From Bordetella genomosp. 9 (GTDB lineage Bacteria > Pseudomonadota > Gammaproteobacteria > Burkholderiales > Burkholderiaceae_B), in the NCBI RefSeq assembly GCF_002261425.1, contig NZ_NEVJ01000003.1:1302001-1366000 (forward strand): 64,000 nt of DNA, read 5' to 3'. A program made the position numbers and the translations under genes. Shown here piece after piece: positions 37,348-46,479 of this stretch (within the stretch, counting starts at the first letter, position 1; every line of letters begins with the position of its first letter). Below the pieces are notes generated by a model. The model saw nothing but the letters and a program-made list of their open reading frames with translations. It searched no databases and had not been told where the DNA came from.

Positions 37348-38346
37348 ATGACGCTTACCCTTGCCATGCCGGCCCGCACCCGCCGTCACGTATTGGGCCT
37401 TGCACTGGCGCTTGCCGCCTGTCTGCCCGCGGCCCACGCGCTAGCGGACTACCCCAGCCACCCGATCCGGCTGATCGTGCCCTTCGCGACCGCCGGCGTC
37501 ACCGACACCAGTGCGCGCCTGGTCGCCGAGAAGCTGGGCCAGGAGCTGGGCCAGACCGTGATCGTGGAAAACAAGCCGGGCGCCGCGGGCAACATCGGCA
37601 CCCAGATGGTGGCGCAGGCCGAACCCGACGGCTACACCCTGCTGCTGGGTTACGACGGCACGCTGGTGATCAACCCCAACGTGTATGCGAAGGTGCCTTT
37701 CGATCCGGTCAAGAGCTTCGCGCCGATCGGCAAGATCGGCGACGCCATCCTGCTGATCGCCGCCAACCCGAAGCTCGGCGTGAAGGACCTGAAGGGCCTG
37801 CTGGAATACGCCCGATCCACGCCGCAGGGCGTGTCCTACGGCAGCGCGGGCACGGGCAGCACCACCCATCTGGCGGGTGAGATGCTGCGCCAGCGCACCG
37901 GCATTCCCATGACCCATGTGCCCTACAAGGGCGGCGGCCAGGCCTTGATCGACGTCGTCGGCGGCACCTTGCCGGTCACCTTCGCCGCGGTCACCGGCGC
38001 CATGCCTTTCGTCAAGGGCAAGCAGATCGACGCCATCGCCGTCACGTCCGCCGAGCGTGCGCCGTCGCTGCCCGAGGTGCCCACGCTGATGGAGTCCGGC
38101 GTGAAGGACTTCGAGATCAACTCGTGGGTGGGGCTGCTCGCCCCCGCGCGCACGCCCCGGCCGGTCATCGACAAGCTGAATGGGGCGCTTCAGAAAGTGT
38201 TGAACGACCCGGCGATGAAGGAGCGGCTGGCGCAACTGGGCATCGTGGCCACGCCCGGCACCCCGGAAGCCTACGGGCAAGAGATCGTGCGCGACCTGGC
38301 GAAGAACAAGGAAATCGTCAAGGCCGCGAACATCAAGCTGGATTGA
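37348..38346 (+). CDS. Bug-family (TctC) substrate-binding protein
   Basis: 332 residues: signal peptide to about residue 32 (Arg-Arg pair, then an alanine/leucine core ending HALA), followed by YPSHPIRLIVPFATAGVTD, VENKPGAAGNIG, PDGYTLLLGY and VPYKGGGQ. The residues after the first strand (ATAGVTDT) replace the common PGG(S/G)xD, so ligand choice may differ. No membrane components are adjacent. It probably scavenges the pathway substrate in the periplasm. Confidence 0.92.
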   Translation: MTLTLAMPARTRRHVLGLALALAACLPAAHALADYPSHPIRLIVPFATAGVTDTSARLVAEKLGQELGQTVIVENKPGAAGNIGTQMVAQAEPDGYTLLLGYDGTLVINPNVYAKVPFDPVKSFAPIGKIGDAILLIAANPKLGVKDLKGLLEYARSTPQGVSYGSAGTGSTTHLAGEMLRQRTGIPMTHVPYKGGGQALIDVVGGTLPVTFAAVTGAMPFVKGKQIDAIAVTSAERAPSLPEVPTLMESGVKDFEINSWVGLLAPARTPRPVIDKLNGALQKVLNDPAMKERLAQLGIVATPGTPEAYGQEIVRDLAKNKEIVKAANIKLD

Positions 38347-38377
38347 AGCTGTATCACCGATACCAACAGGAGGCCCC

Positions 38378-39241
38378 ATGGCCAATCCCATACTTCGACA
38401 GAAACTCTCCACCGGGGAATTCATCGTCATCCCCGGCGTGCAGGACATGATCGCGACCGTCATGGCCGACAAGGTCGGCTTCGACATTCTCTACGGCACG
38501 GGCTATTGGCTGACCGCGTCCAGCCTGGGGCTGCCGGACGCCGGCATCGCCACGTACACGCAAATGGTGGACCGCATGCGGACCATCACGCGCACCTCGA
38601 AGGCCGCGCTCATCGCCGATGCGGACACCGGCTACGGCGGCCTGCTGAACGTGCACCATACGGTGCGCGGCTACGAAGACGCGGGCGTCACCGCCATCCA
38701 GATCGAAGACCAGGAATTCCCCAAGAAGTGCGGCCACACGCCGTTCAAGCGCTGCGTGCCCGTGGAGGACATGGTCGAGAAGATCAAGGTGGCCTGCGAA
38801 GCGCGCCAGGACAAGGAGAACTTCCTGGTCATCGCCCGCACCGACGCGCGCGCCAGCCTGGGCGTGGACGATGCCATGCGGCGGCTCGAGGCCTATGCCG
38901 AGGCGGGCGCCGACATCCTGTTCTTCGAGGCGCCCCAGAGCGAGGAAGAAATGCGCCGCGCCTGCGAGGCGTTCGACAAGCCCATGATGGCCAACATGGC
39001 CGATGGCGGCAAGACGCCCATCCTGCCGGCGTCCGTGCTAAAGGAAATCGGCTATTCGCTGGCCATTTTCCCCGCCATGACCAGCCTGGTGGCGGCCGCC
39101 GCCATGGAGAAGGCGCTGCGCCACCTGAAGGAAGCCGGCACCAGCCTGTCGCCCGACATTCCCATGACCGACTTCAACGAATTCTGCAAGCTGATCGGAT
39201 TCGAGGAAGTGTGGGATTTCGAAAAGCGCTGGGCCCGTTAG
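38378..39241 (+). CDS. Isocitrate lyase/PEP mutase-family lyase (2,3-dimethylmalate or 2-methylisocitrate lyase-like)
   Basis: 287 residues. The metal-binding DADTGYGG (81-88), IEDQEFPKKCGH (109-120) and the Cys of the KKCGH motif are intact. The Cys marks C-C lyases and separates them from PEP mutases, whose loop differs. Later motifs include ARTDARASLG and EAPQS. Such enzymes cleave a 2-hydroxy dicarboxylate into a 2-oxo acid and a carboxylate. With the LeuCD-like hydro-lyase downstream it recalls dimethylmaleate hydratase plus dimethylmalate lyase. Strong AGGAGG site. Confidence 0.87.
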   Translation: MANPILRQKLSTGEFIVIPGVQDMIATVMADKVGFDILYGTGYWLTASSLGLPDAGIATYTQMVDRMRTITRTSKAALIADADTGYGGLLNVHHTVRGYEDAGVTAIQIEDQEFPKKCGHTPFKRCVPVEDMVEKIKVACEARQDKENFLVIARTDARASLGVDDAMRRLEAYAEAGADILFFEAPQSEEEMRRACEAFDKPMMANMADGGKTPILPASVLKEIGYSLAIFPAMTSLVAAAAMEKALRHLKEAGTSLSPDIPMTDFNEFCKLIGFEEVWDFEKRWAR

Positions 39242-39299
39242 ACATCGCGCACCAGCCAGACATCGCGCATCCAAGACCAACTCAAACAAGGAGACAACC

Positions 39300-40304
39300 A
39301 TGACTTCCAACGCACCTAGCCGCGCCTTTCATTTGCACATCGGCGCGCTGTTCCGCGTCGCCGCCCTGGGCACGGCGGCCTCGTTGTGCGCCGTGGCCGC
39401 CGCCTCGGCGCAGGCCGCATGGAAACCCGACCGACAAGTCACCATCGTGGTGCCCTACGTGCCCGGCGGCGGCACGGACGCCAGCGCGCGCGCCACCGCG
39501 AAGCTGCTGGGCGAGCAATGGGGCCAGCCGGTGGTGGTGCAGAACATGCCGGGCGCCGATGGCCTGATCGGCACGCGCCACGTCATGGAAGCCAAGCCCG
39601 ACGGCTACACCCTGCTGCTGCAGACGCCGGCCATCGTGCTCACCAAGCACACGCCGGCCTTCAGCGGCGCCGATCCGCTGACCCAGTTGGTTCCCGTGAC
39701 CAACGTCGCCCAATCGCCCGGCGTGATCGTGGCCAACGGCAAGTTCCCCGCCGCCTCGCTGCCCGAGCTGATCAGGCACTGCAAGGCCGCGCCCACGCCC
39801 TGCTCCATGGGCACCGGCGAAAACGTGGCCAAGCTGTTCGGCCAGCAGTTGAAGGCCGAAGCCCTGCCGAACCTGATCGTGGTCAACTACAAGGGCACCG
39901 CCGCGATCATTACGGACATGATCGCCAACAACGTGAACTTCGCCGTCACGGGCGTGGCCTCGGCGCTGCCGTATCAGAAATCGGGGCAGCTGAAGATCGT
40001 GGCCAACCAGGGCAAGCATCGTTTCCCGCTGGCGCCCGACGTGCCCACCGTCATTGAGACTGGCATGCCGGAGTACGAGTACACCACGTGGTTCGGCCTG
40101 TTCGCGCCCAAGGGCACGCCGCCGCAGGTGACGCAGGCCATCTATAGCGCGGTGAAAGAGGCCATGCGCAGTCCCGACCTGCAGAAGTCCATCGCCACGG
40201 TGGGCGCCGAACCGCTGGTGAATACGCCTGCCGAGTTCGCCGCCCAGGTGCAAGGCGAGGACCAGCGCTTCACCGCGCTCGCCAAGCGTTTCCCGCTGGA
40301 CTGA
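39300..40304 (+). CDS. Bug-family (TctC) substrate-binding protein
   Basis: 334 residues. A long signal peptide (about 1-39, cleavage near AQAA) precedes WKPDRQVTIVVPYVPGGGTD, MPGADGLIGTRHV, PDGYTLLLQ and VVNYKGTAA. It is only distantly similar to the other two Bug proteins of the window, so it is not a recent duplicate. Two binding proteins in one operon suggest two ligands or a transport/sensing split. GGAGA precedes the ATG. Confidence 0.92.
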   Translation: MTSNAPSRAFHLHIGALFRVAALGTAASLCAVAAASAQAAWKPDRQVTIVVPYVPGGGTDASARATAKLLGEQWGQPVVVQNMPGADGLIGTRHVMEAKPDGYTLLLQTPAIVLTKHTPAFSGADPLTQLVPVTNVAQSPGVIVANGKFPAASLPELIRHCKAAPTPCSMGTGENVAKLFGQQLKAEALPNLIVVNYKGTAAIITDMIANNVNFAVTGVASALPYQKSGQLKIVANQGKHRFPLAPDVPTVIETGMPEYEYTTWFGLFAPKGTPPQVTQAIYSAVKEAMRSPDLQKSIATVGAEPLVNTPAEFAAQVQGEDQRFTALAKRFPLD

Positions 40305-40348
40305 TCCATGCTGAAGGCCGACCGGCGGCCCGATAACCAGGAAAGAAG

Positions 40349-41743
40349 ATGAGCAAGCAGACCTTATTCGACAAAGTCTGGGATGCCCATGTCGTGGACG
40401 AACTGCCGGACGGCACCACCGTCCTGCACGTCGACCGGCATCTCATGCATGAACTGACGTCGGTGGACGCAGTCGCGGCGCTGGAGCGCCGCAACCTGCC
40501 GCTGCGCAACGCGAACCTGACCTTCGCCAACCTGGACCACGTGATCTCCAGCGCGCCCGGCCGGCGCGCCGGTGACGAAGCGTGGAGCACCGCGGCGGTG
40601 GAGACCTTCCGCCGGCAGTCCGCACAGCTGGGCATCGACCTGTTCGACCTGGACGATGGCCGCCAGGGGATCGTGCACGTGACCGGGCCCGAGCAGGGAC
40701 TGTCGCTGCCCGGCACCACGGTGTTCTGCGCGGACAGCCACACCTGCACGCACGGCGCCTTCGGCGCGATCGGCATGGGCATGGGTTCTTCCGAGCAGGT
40801 GCAGGTCATGGCCAGCCAGACGCTTCGCCAGCGCAAGCCGCCGGTCATGCGCGTCATGCTGCGCGGCACGCCCGCGGCGGGCACGACGGCCAAGGACGTG
40901 ATCCTGCACGTGATCGGGCAATTGGGGGTCACGGGCGCGCAGGGCCATGCGGTGGAGTATGCCGGCCAGGTGGTCGAAGGCATGGGCATGGAAGCGCGCA
41001 TGACGCTGTGCAACCTGAGCATCGAGCTGGGCGCGCGCGTGGGCATGATCGCGCCGGACGACACCACCTTCGAATACCTGCGCGACCGCCCCTACGCGCC
41101 GCGCGGCCAGGACTTCGATGCGGCGGTGGAATACTGGCGTACGCTGCGCAGCGGCGCCGATGCGGTGTTCGACCGCGAGGCCGTCGTCGACGTGGAAGGC
41201 ATCGGCCCCCAGGTCACGTGGGGCACCACGCCCGAACAGGTCATCCGCATCGACGGGATCGTGCCGGACCCCGCCGCCGAGGCCGACCCGCAGCGCCGCG
41301 CCACCGCGCAGGCCGCGCTGGACTACATGAAGCTGCGGCCCTTGCAGCCCCTGGCGGGCACCCGCATAGACCGCGTGTTCATCGGGTCCTGCACCAATAG
41401 CCGCATCTCCGACCTGCGCGCCGCCGCCGAGGTAGCGCGCACTGGACGCGTGGCGCCCCATGTGCGCGCCTGGGTCGTGCCGGGTTCGCTGCTGGTGCGC
41501 CGGCAGGCCGAACGCGAAGGCCTGCACCGCATTTTCCTGGACGCGGGCTTCGAATGGCGCGAGCCCGGCTGTTCGATGTGCGTGGGCGCCAACGGCGACA
41601 TGGGCGCGCCCGGCGAGCGCTGCGTGTCCACGTCCAACCGCAATTTCGTCGGCCGCCAGGGGCCGGGCGTGATGACCCACCTGGCCAGTCCGGCCACCGC
41701 CGCCGCATCGGCGCTGGCGGGCGAAATCCGGAGGCCGGCATGA
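40349..41743 (+). CDS. Aconitase-family hydro-lyase large subunit (LeuC-like)
   Basis: 464 residues. The [4Fe-4S] ligands are Cys in IGSCTNSR and two Cys in PGCSMC. CADSHTCTHGAFGAIG and TTAKDVILHVIG are typical of the 3-isopropylmalate dehydratase/dimethylmaleate hydratase group. The gene starts a two-gene unit with the small subunit (4-nt overlap). No leuA or leuB is adjacent and the neighbours are catabolic, so hydration or isomerisation of an alkylmaleate/alkylmalate is more likely than leucine synthesis. Confidence 0.87.
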   Translation: MSKQTLFDKVWDAHVVDELPDGTTVLHVDRHLMHELTSVDAVAALERRNLPLRNANLTFANLDHVISSAPGRRAGDEAWSTAAVETFRRQSAQLGIDLFDLDDGRQGIVHVTGPEQGLSLPGTTVFCADSHTCTHGAFGAIGMGMGSSEQVQVMASQTLRQRKPPVMRVMLRGTPAAGTTAKDVILHVIGQLGVTGAQGHAVEYAGQVVEGMGMEARMTLCNLSIELGARVGMIAPDDTTFEYLRDRPYAPRGQDFDAAVEYWRTLRSGADAVFDREAVVDVEGIGPQVTWGTTPEQVIRIDGIVPDPAAEADPQRRATAQAALDYMKLRPLQPLAGTRIDRVFIGSCTNSRISDLRAAAEVARTGRVAPHVRAWVVPGSLLVRRQAEREGLHRIFLDAGFEWREPGCSMCVGANGDMGAPGERCVSTSNRNFVGRQGPGVMTHLASPATAAASALAGEIRRPA

Positions 41744-42348
41744 AGGCATTCGACGTCTGCACCGGCCATGCGGCCGTGATCGAACGCAACGACATCGATA
41801 CCGATGTCATCGTGCGCATCGAGCGCATCGCGCAATTGAAGCGGGGCGAGTTCGCACCCTGGGCTTTCGAGATCTGGCGCTATCGGCCGGACGGCAGCGA
41901 GAACCCGGACTTCGTGCTGAACCAGGAGCCCTTCCGGTCGGCGAATATCCTGATCGCGGGCCGGAACTTCGGCTGCGGCAGCTCGCGCGAAATGGCGGTC
42001 TGGGCGCTGGACGAGTTCGGCATCCGCTGCGTGATCGCGCCCAGCTTCGGCGATATCTTCCACAACAACTGCCTGCAGATCGGCGTGCTGCCGGTGCGGC
42101 TTTCCGCCGAACGGATCGAGCCCTTCGCGGCGGCGGCCAGGCAAGAAATCCCCATCACGGTGGACTTGCGCGATTGCGCCGTGCGCCTGCCCGACGGCAC
42201 GTCGGCGACGTTCACGCTGCCCGAGTCGCAAAGAACGGCGCTGCTGAGCGGGCTGGACGACGTGGACATGGCGGTGGCGCGGGAAGACCGCATCGCGGCG
42301 TTCCAGGCGGCCGACCGCCAGCGCCGGCCGTGGGCCTATCCACGCTGA
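41740..42348 (+). CDS. Aconitase-family hydro-lyase small subunit (LeuD-like)
   Basis: 202 residues of the swivelling domain. IERNDIDTDVIVRIERI at the N-terminus and NFGCGSSREMAVWAL (about 76-90) are the substrate-binding signature, followed by SFGDIFHNNCLQIGVLPV. The start overlaps the large-subunit stop by ATGA. It completes the hydro-lyase; substrate side chains are set by the loop after DTDVI, which here (VRIERIAQLKRGEF) resembles LeuD length rather than methylcitrate AcnD. Confidence 0.87.
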   Translation: MKAFDVCTGHAAVIERNDIDTDVIVRIERIAQLKRGEFAPWAFEIWRYRPDGSENPDFVLNQEPFRSANILIAGRNFGCGSSREMAVWALDEFGIRCVIAPSFGDIFHNNCLQIGVLPVRLSAERIEPFAAAARQEIPITVDLRDCAVRLPDGTSATFTLPESQRTALLSGLDDVDMAVAREDRIAAFQAADRQRRPWAYPR

Positions 42349-42467
42349 TCGGGCTGTACTGCCCCACATGGGCGCGATACATTGACGCCGACGTGGTGAA
42401 GCCGACATGGTGACGCGGACATGAGCCGGCGCGTATACCGACGCGCCGCGGCCATCGGCGGGAGACA

Positions 42468-43649
42468 ATGATGATGACCTTCACTTTCAACACGGTGCCC
42501 AGCATCCATGCGGAATACGGTGCCGCGCGGCGCCTGGGCCAGATCCTGCGCGAGCGCTTTCCGGCCGCCGCGCGCATCGCCGTGATCACCGACGCATTCC
42601 TGCTTCGCAGCGGCCTGCTGGGACCGGCACTGGACAACCTGGCCGCGCATGGCTGGGACGCGACGGTGGTGGACGACGTGATCGCGGATCCGCCCGAACA
42701 CGTGGTGCTGACCAGCGCACATCGCGTGCGCGACAGCCGTGCCCAGGTCGTGCTCGGCCTGGGCGGCGGTTCGTCGATGGACGTGGCCAAGCTGATCGCG
42801 GTGCTGAACGGCGGCGAGCAGCCGCTGCACGAGATGTACGGGGTGGGCAACGTGCAAGGTCCCCGCCTGCCCCTGGTGCTGATGCCGACCACGGCGGGAA
42901 CGGGCTCGGAAGCCACGGCCGTCTCCATCGTGACCACCGGTGAAACCACCAAGAGCGGCGTGGTCTCGCCCGTGCTGTATCCGGACATGGCGCTGCTGGA
43001 CGCCGAACTGACCATCGGCCTGCCCGCCGCCATCACGGCGGCCACCGGCATCGACGCCATGGTGCACGCCATCGAGGCCTATACGTCGGCGCGCCTGAAG
43101 AACCCCTTGTCCGACATGCTGGCCGCAAAGGCGCTGCGCCTGCTGAGCGACAACCTGATCACGGCTTGCGAACAGCCGGGCAATCGCGCGGCGCGCGAGG
43201 CCATGCTGCTGGGCGCCACGCTGGCCGGCCAGGCCTTCTCGAACGCGCCGGTCGCCGCGGTGCACGCGCTGGCGTACCCGCTGGGCGGCCATTTCCACGT
43301 GCCCCACGGCCATTCCAATGCACTGGTGCTGATGCCGGTGCTGCGCTTCAATGCGCAGGCAGCGGCGCCCTTGTACGCGGAGCTGGCCGATATGGTGGGA
43401 GCGGGCACGACCGTGGCATCCGCCACGCCCGCAGAAATCGCGATGGCGAAGACCGACGCCTTCATAGCCCATCTGGACGGATTGATCGATCGTACGGGCA
43501 TCAAGCGCCGCCTGCGTGACGTCGGCGTCAGCGCCGCAGACCTGCCCCGCCTGGCCGCGGACGCGATGCTGCAACAGCGCCTGCTGGTGAACAACCCACG
43601 GCCGCTGCAAGAGGCGGACGCATTGGCGATCTATGGGGCGATACTGTAG
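42468..43649 (+). CDS. Iron-containing alcohol dehydrogenase
   Basis: About 393 residues, type III Fe-ADH. GLGGGSSMDVAK (NAD-binding), PTTAGTGSEAT and the metal ligands Asp/His in GIDAMVHAIEAY plus His in HALAYPLGGHFHVPHGHSNA are present. Three consecutive ATG codons (42468, 42471, 42474) follow GGAG; the second or third has the best spacing. Relatives reduce aldehydes or maleylacetate. It is the last gene of the operon, 119 nt after the hydro-lyase; its aldehyde or hydroxy-acid substrate is unknown. Confidence 0.88.
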   Translation: MMMTFTFNTVPSIHAEYGAARRLGQILRERFPAAARIAVITDAFLLRSGLLGPALDNLAAHGWDATVVDDVIADPPEHVVLTSAHRVRDSRAQVVLGLGGGSSMDVAKLIAVLNGGEQPLHEMYGVGNVQGPRLPLVLMPTTAGTGSEATAVSIVTTGETTKSGVVSPVLYPDMALLDAELTIGLPAAITAATGIDAMVHAIEAYTSARLKNPLSDMLAAKALRLLSDNLITACEQPGNRAAREAMLLGATLAGQAFSNAPVAAVHALAYPLGGHFHVPHGHSNALVLMPVLRFNAQAAAPLYAELADMVGAGTTVASATPAEIAMAKTDAFIAHLDGLIDRTGIKRRLRDVGVSAADLPRLAADAMLQQRLLVNNPRPLQEADALAIYGAIL

Positions 43650-43666
43650 GGGATACTGCGCGCAGC

Positions 43667-43702
43667 ATCCTTGGTTTTCAAAAAACCATGAAAATCAAGG
43701 AT
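43667..43702. terminator. Long stem-loop after the catabolic operon
   Basis: A 14-bp stem (43667-43680 with 43689-43702, one G-U pair) closes an 8-nt loop, 18 nt after the alcohol dehydrogenase stop. The T-run is weak (ATTT), so it may terminate inefficiently or protect the 3' end. It lies between converging operon and tRNA-Val transcripts. Confidence 0.55.
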
Positions 43703-43729
43703 TTGAATGATGGGACAGTGGGGGGGCAG

Positions 43730-43805
43730 TGGTGGGTGCTACAGGGGTCGAACCTGTGACCTACGCCTTGTAAGGGCGCCGCTCTACCAGCTGAGCTAAG
43801 CACCC
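43730..43805 (-). tRNA. tRNA-Val (anticodon UAC)
   Basis: A 76-nt cloverleaf on the minus strand: acceptor GGGTGCT/AGCACCC, D arm GCTC..GAGC, anticodon loop CTTACAA with anticodon TAC, T arm ACAGG TTCGAAC CCTGT, discriminator A and an encoded CCA. The gene stands alone. Confidence 0.95.
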
Positions 43806-43979
43806 CGGGGAATGAGTGGGGCCACTCTTGATGCCTTCGCGGAGCCAGCCGCGAAGCGCGAATTATAGCGATCGCCCGGCAAGGCCGCAAACGAGTCATC
43901 CGCAACAACGCAGGCGGCCGCTGCCGGCCATGCGTTCAGTGATATCCGTGCCGCCGGGCGATCATGATCGAGCGATCGA

Positions 43980-44252
43980 TCAGTTGACTGCGTCCTTCAG
44001 GGCCTTGCCGGCGCGGAACTTCGGCACCTTGGCCTTTTTGATTTTGATGCTTTCACCGGTGCGGGGATTGCGACCGGTACGTGCTGCACGGGACGACACG
44101 GCGAACGTGCCGAAACCAACCAATGTTACGGTGCCGCCCTTCTTCAACGTCGACTTCACGGCGCCGATCAAGGCGTCGAGCGAACGGCCCGCGGCCGCCT
44201 TCGAAATATCGGCCTTGCTGGCGATGTGGTCGATGAGCTCAGTTTTGTTCAT
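43980..44252 (-). CDS. hupB: DNA-binding protein HU-beta
   Basis: A 90-residue nucleoid protein. [26 protein letters not shown] and the beta-arm [11 protein letters not shown] with the Pro that intercalates into DNA are standard, and the basic C-terminus is complete. It bends DNA non-specifically as a dimer. A promoter lies about 170 nt upstream. Confidence 0.96.
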   Translation of the reverse strand: MNKTELIDHIASKADISKAAAGRSLDALIGAVKSTLKKGGTVTLVGFGTFAVSSRAARTGRNPRTGESIKIKKAKVPKFRAGKALKDAVN

Positions 44253-44424
44253 GCAGGATTACCCCTCACAGGTATGGTGCCCTGGGGACCGCGCGGCGAT
44301 CGGCAAGGCATTCGAACGACTTCTTCTTGAACGGTTTGCATGACAAACCGCGACGCTTAAATTGCTACGCCGCCCATGATCCTGCCGGCGTTGAGCGGGC
44401 AAACCAGGAGCGACGTAGAGGCGT

Positions 44425-44453
44425 ATTAGGCACCGGCGACACAAGGCTGTCAA
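44425..44453 (-). promoter_or_regulatory. Candidate sigma-70 promoter of hupB
   Basis: On the minus strand, consensus TTGACA (44448-44453) is followed after 17 nt by CCTAAT (44425-44430). The resulting leader would be about 165 nt, long for a small gene. The rest of the gap 44253-44502 shows no gene. Confidence 0.5.
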
Positions 44454-44502
44454 GAAAAAATCCGCCGAAAACCCGCGTAGTTACTCGCTTTGCGTCGTGA
44501 TG

Positions 44503-45183
44503 CTACACGTCGACCCAGCGCCGCAGCAGATTGTGATAGACGCCGGTCAATTGCACCAGCGAAGGGTGTTCCTTTACGTCCTGCGTCAGTCTTTGAATCG
44601 CGACATCGAGCTCGAGCAGCAGCGACCGCTGCGCGTCCTCGCGCACCAGGCTCTGCAGCCAGAAGAAGGAACTGATGCGCGCGCCGCGCGTCACTGCATT
44701 GACACGATGCAGGCTGGTGCCTGGATAAAGCACCATATGGCCCGCCGGCAGCTTGACGCTGCGCGGACCATATACGTCATCGACGACCAGTTCGCCACCG
44801 TCGTAACTATCGGGCTCGGACAGGAACAGGGTCGCCGACAGATCGGTGCGTACGCGCTCCGCGCTGCCGGGAATCGGCCGCACCGCGTTATCGACGTGGT
44901 AGCCGAAGTTCTCGCCGCCTTCATAACGGTTGAACAAGGGCGGAAAGATCTTGCGTGGCAAGGCGGCCGCCATGAACAGCGGGTTGCGCGCCAGCCGTTG
45001 CAGGACCAGATTGCCCATCTCCTGCGCCAGCGGATCGTTCTCCGGCAACTGGCGGTTCTGCTTGACCTGCGCCGACTGGTGGCCGGCCGTGACCTTGCCA
45101 TCGACCCAACTGGCGGCTTCGAGCCGCCGCCGCATTTCCGCGGCCTCGGCACTGGTGAAAACTTCGGAGATTTGAATCAGCAT
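44503..45183 (-). CDS. PKHD-type Fe(II)/2-oxoglutarate-dependent hydroxylase (PiuC/YbiX-like)
   Basis: 226 residues. The facial triad is His96-x-Asp98 (GYHVDNAV) and His159 ([11 protein letters not shown]), with Arg169 for 2-oxoglutarate. The N-terminus [16 protein letters not shown] is typical of PiuC. Such genes usually sit beside iron-siderophore receptors and are iron-regulated, but here the neighbour 15 nt upstream is a Cys/Met-metabolism PLP enzyme and no receptor or Fur site is visible. The hydroxylation target is unknown. Confidence 0.9.
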   Translation of the reverse strand: MLIQISEVFTSAEAAEMRRRLEAASWVDGKVTAGHQSAQVKQNRQLPENDPLAQEMGNLVLQRLARNPLFMAAALPRKIFPPLFNRYEGGENFGYHVDNAVRPIPGSAERVRTDLSATLFLSEPDSYDGGELVVDDVYGPRSVKLPAGHMVLYPGTSLHRVNAVTRGARISSFFWLQSLVREDAQRSLLLELDVAIQRLTQDVKEHPSLVQLTGVYHNLLRRWVDV

Positions 45184-45198
45184 CGCGGAGCTCCTGGC

Positions 45199-46443
45199 TC
45201 AGGTGTTCATACAGGCGCGCAACGCCTGGTCGAAATCACCCAGCAGGTCTTCTTCGTCCTCGATGCCGACGGACACGCGTATGAAGCTGTCGGCAATGCC
45301 CATCTGCGCGCGCCGCTGCGCGCCCATTTCGTAGTAGATGGTATGCGCGGCGGGCAAGGCCAGGGTCCGGGTGTCGCCCAGGTGCGTCGCCAGGATGACG
45401 ACCCGCAGGCGATTGAGGAACCCGAAGCAATCGATGCCGTCCACCAGCTCCACGCCCATCAAGGCGCCGAAGCAGCCATCGAACAGCTCCGCCGCGCGCG
45501 CATGTTGCGGGTGCGACGGCAAGCCCGGATAAAACACCTTGGCCACGCCGGGATGCGCGTCCAGCATGCGCGCCAGCGCCAGCGCGTTGTCGCAGTGCTT
45601 GCGCATGCGCAGCGCCAATGTTTCGGAGCCGACGGCGATGCGGTGCGCGGCGTCGGCCGCCAAGGTGCCGCCCATGTCGCGCAGCCCTTTCTTCTTGATC
45701 TGCAGCAAGCCCCAGCCGGTCGGCGGGCCCTTGCGATAGGACTCGAAGATGTTCGGATAGCCCGACCAGTCGAACAGTCCCGTGTCGGTGATCGTGCCGC
45801 CCAGCGCATTGCCATGGCCGCCGATGTACTTCGACAGCGAATTCATGACGAGCGACGCCTGCACGTCGATGCCGCGCAGGATCCATGGCGAAGTCAGGGT
45901 ATTGTCGACCAGGTAGACCAGCCCGCGGTCGCGGCAGAGGCTGCCGATGGTGACCAGGTCGGCGACCTGCGTGCCCGGGTTGGCGATGGTCTCGACGAAC
46001 ACCATGCGCGTATTGGGCCGCAAGGCCGCCTTCACCTGTTCGGCGTCGGTGGCGTCGACGAAGGTGATCTCCACGCCGAGTTCGACCAGGGTTCCGAACA
46101 GGCTGTTGGTATTGCCGAAGATGAACTGGCTGGAGACCAGGTGGTCACCCGCGCGCAGCAGCGTCGTGAAGACCGCCGCCAGCGCGGCCATCCCGGTGGC
46201 GAAACTGACGGTCGCCACGCCTTTTTCCATTTTGGTGACGCGCGCCTCCAGGGCGGCCGTGGTCGGCGTGCCCTGCCGTGCATACGTATAGCCCGACTTG
46301 CCCTGGAACACCGCCGCCAGCTCCTGCGCGTCGGCATAGCCGTACTCGGAAGAGACATGGATGGGCTTGTGGACCGCGCCGTGCTCGACATCGTCGCGCC
46401 GATCGGAATGAAGAATGGTGGTGGTGAAGCCGGATTTATCCAT
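45199..46443 (-). CDS. Cystathionine gamma-synthase-family PLP enzyme
   Basis: A 414-residue trans-sulfuration enzyme. GYTYARQGTPTTAALEARVT (about 50-70), SFATGMAAL, VDNTLTSPWILRG and the PLP-lysine SLSKYIGGHGNALGG (about 208) are present. It could be a cystathionine synthase/lyase, O-acetylhomoserine sulfhydrylase or methionine gamma-lyase; the sequence does not decide. It is probably co-transcribed with the hydroxylase 15 nt downstream. Confidence 0.87.
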   Translation of the reverse strand: MDKSGFTTTILHSDRRDDVEHGAVHKPIHVSSEYGYADAQELAAVFQGKSGYTYARQGTPTTAALEARVTKMEKGVATVSFATGMAALAAVFTTLLRAGDHLVSSQFIFGNTNSLFGTLVELGVEITFVDATDAEQVKAALRPNTRMVFVETIANPGTQVADLVTIGSLCRDRGLVYLVDNTLTSPWILRGIDVQASLVMNSLSKYIGGHGNALGGTITDTGLFDWSGYPNIFESYRKGPPTGWGLLQIKKKGLRDMGGTLAADAAHRIAVGSETLALRMRKHCDNALALARMLDAHPGVAKVFYPGLPSHPQHARAAELFDGCFGALMGVELVDGIDCFGFLNRLRVVILATHLGDTRTLALPAAHTIYYEMGAQRRAQMGIADSFIRVSVGIEDEEDLLGDFDQALRACMNT

Positions 46444-46479
46444 GATCGCGCGCGCCGAATTCGGGGAAGACCGGGGATT

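Noticed and set aside
37300-40348. Complete tripartite tricarboxylate transporter
   Set aside because: Only binding proteins are present; no TctA or TctB membrane genes could be found nearby.
40349-42348. Leucine biosynthesis leuCD
   Set aside because: No leuA or leuB is present and the genes are embedded in a catabolic operon with an ICL-family lyase.
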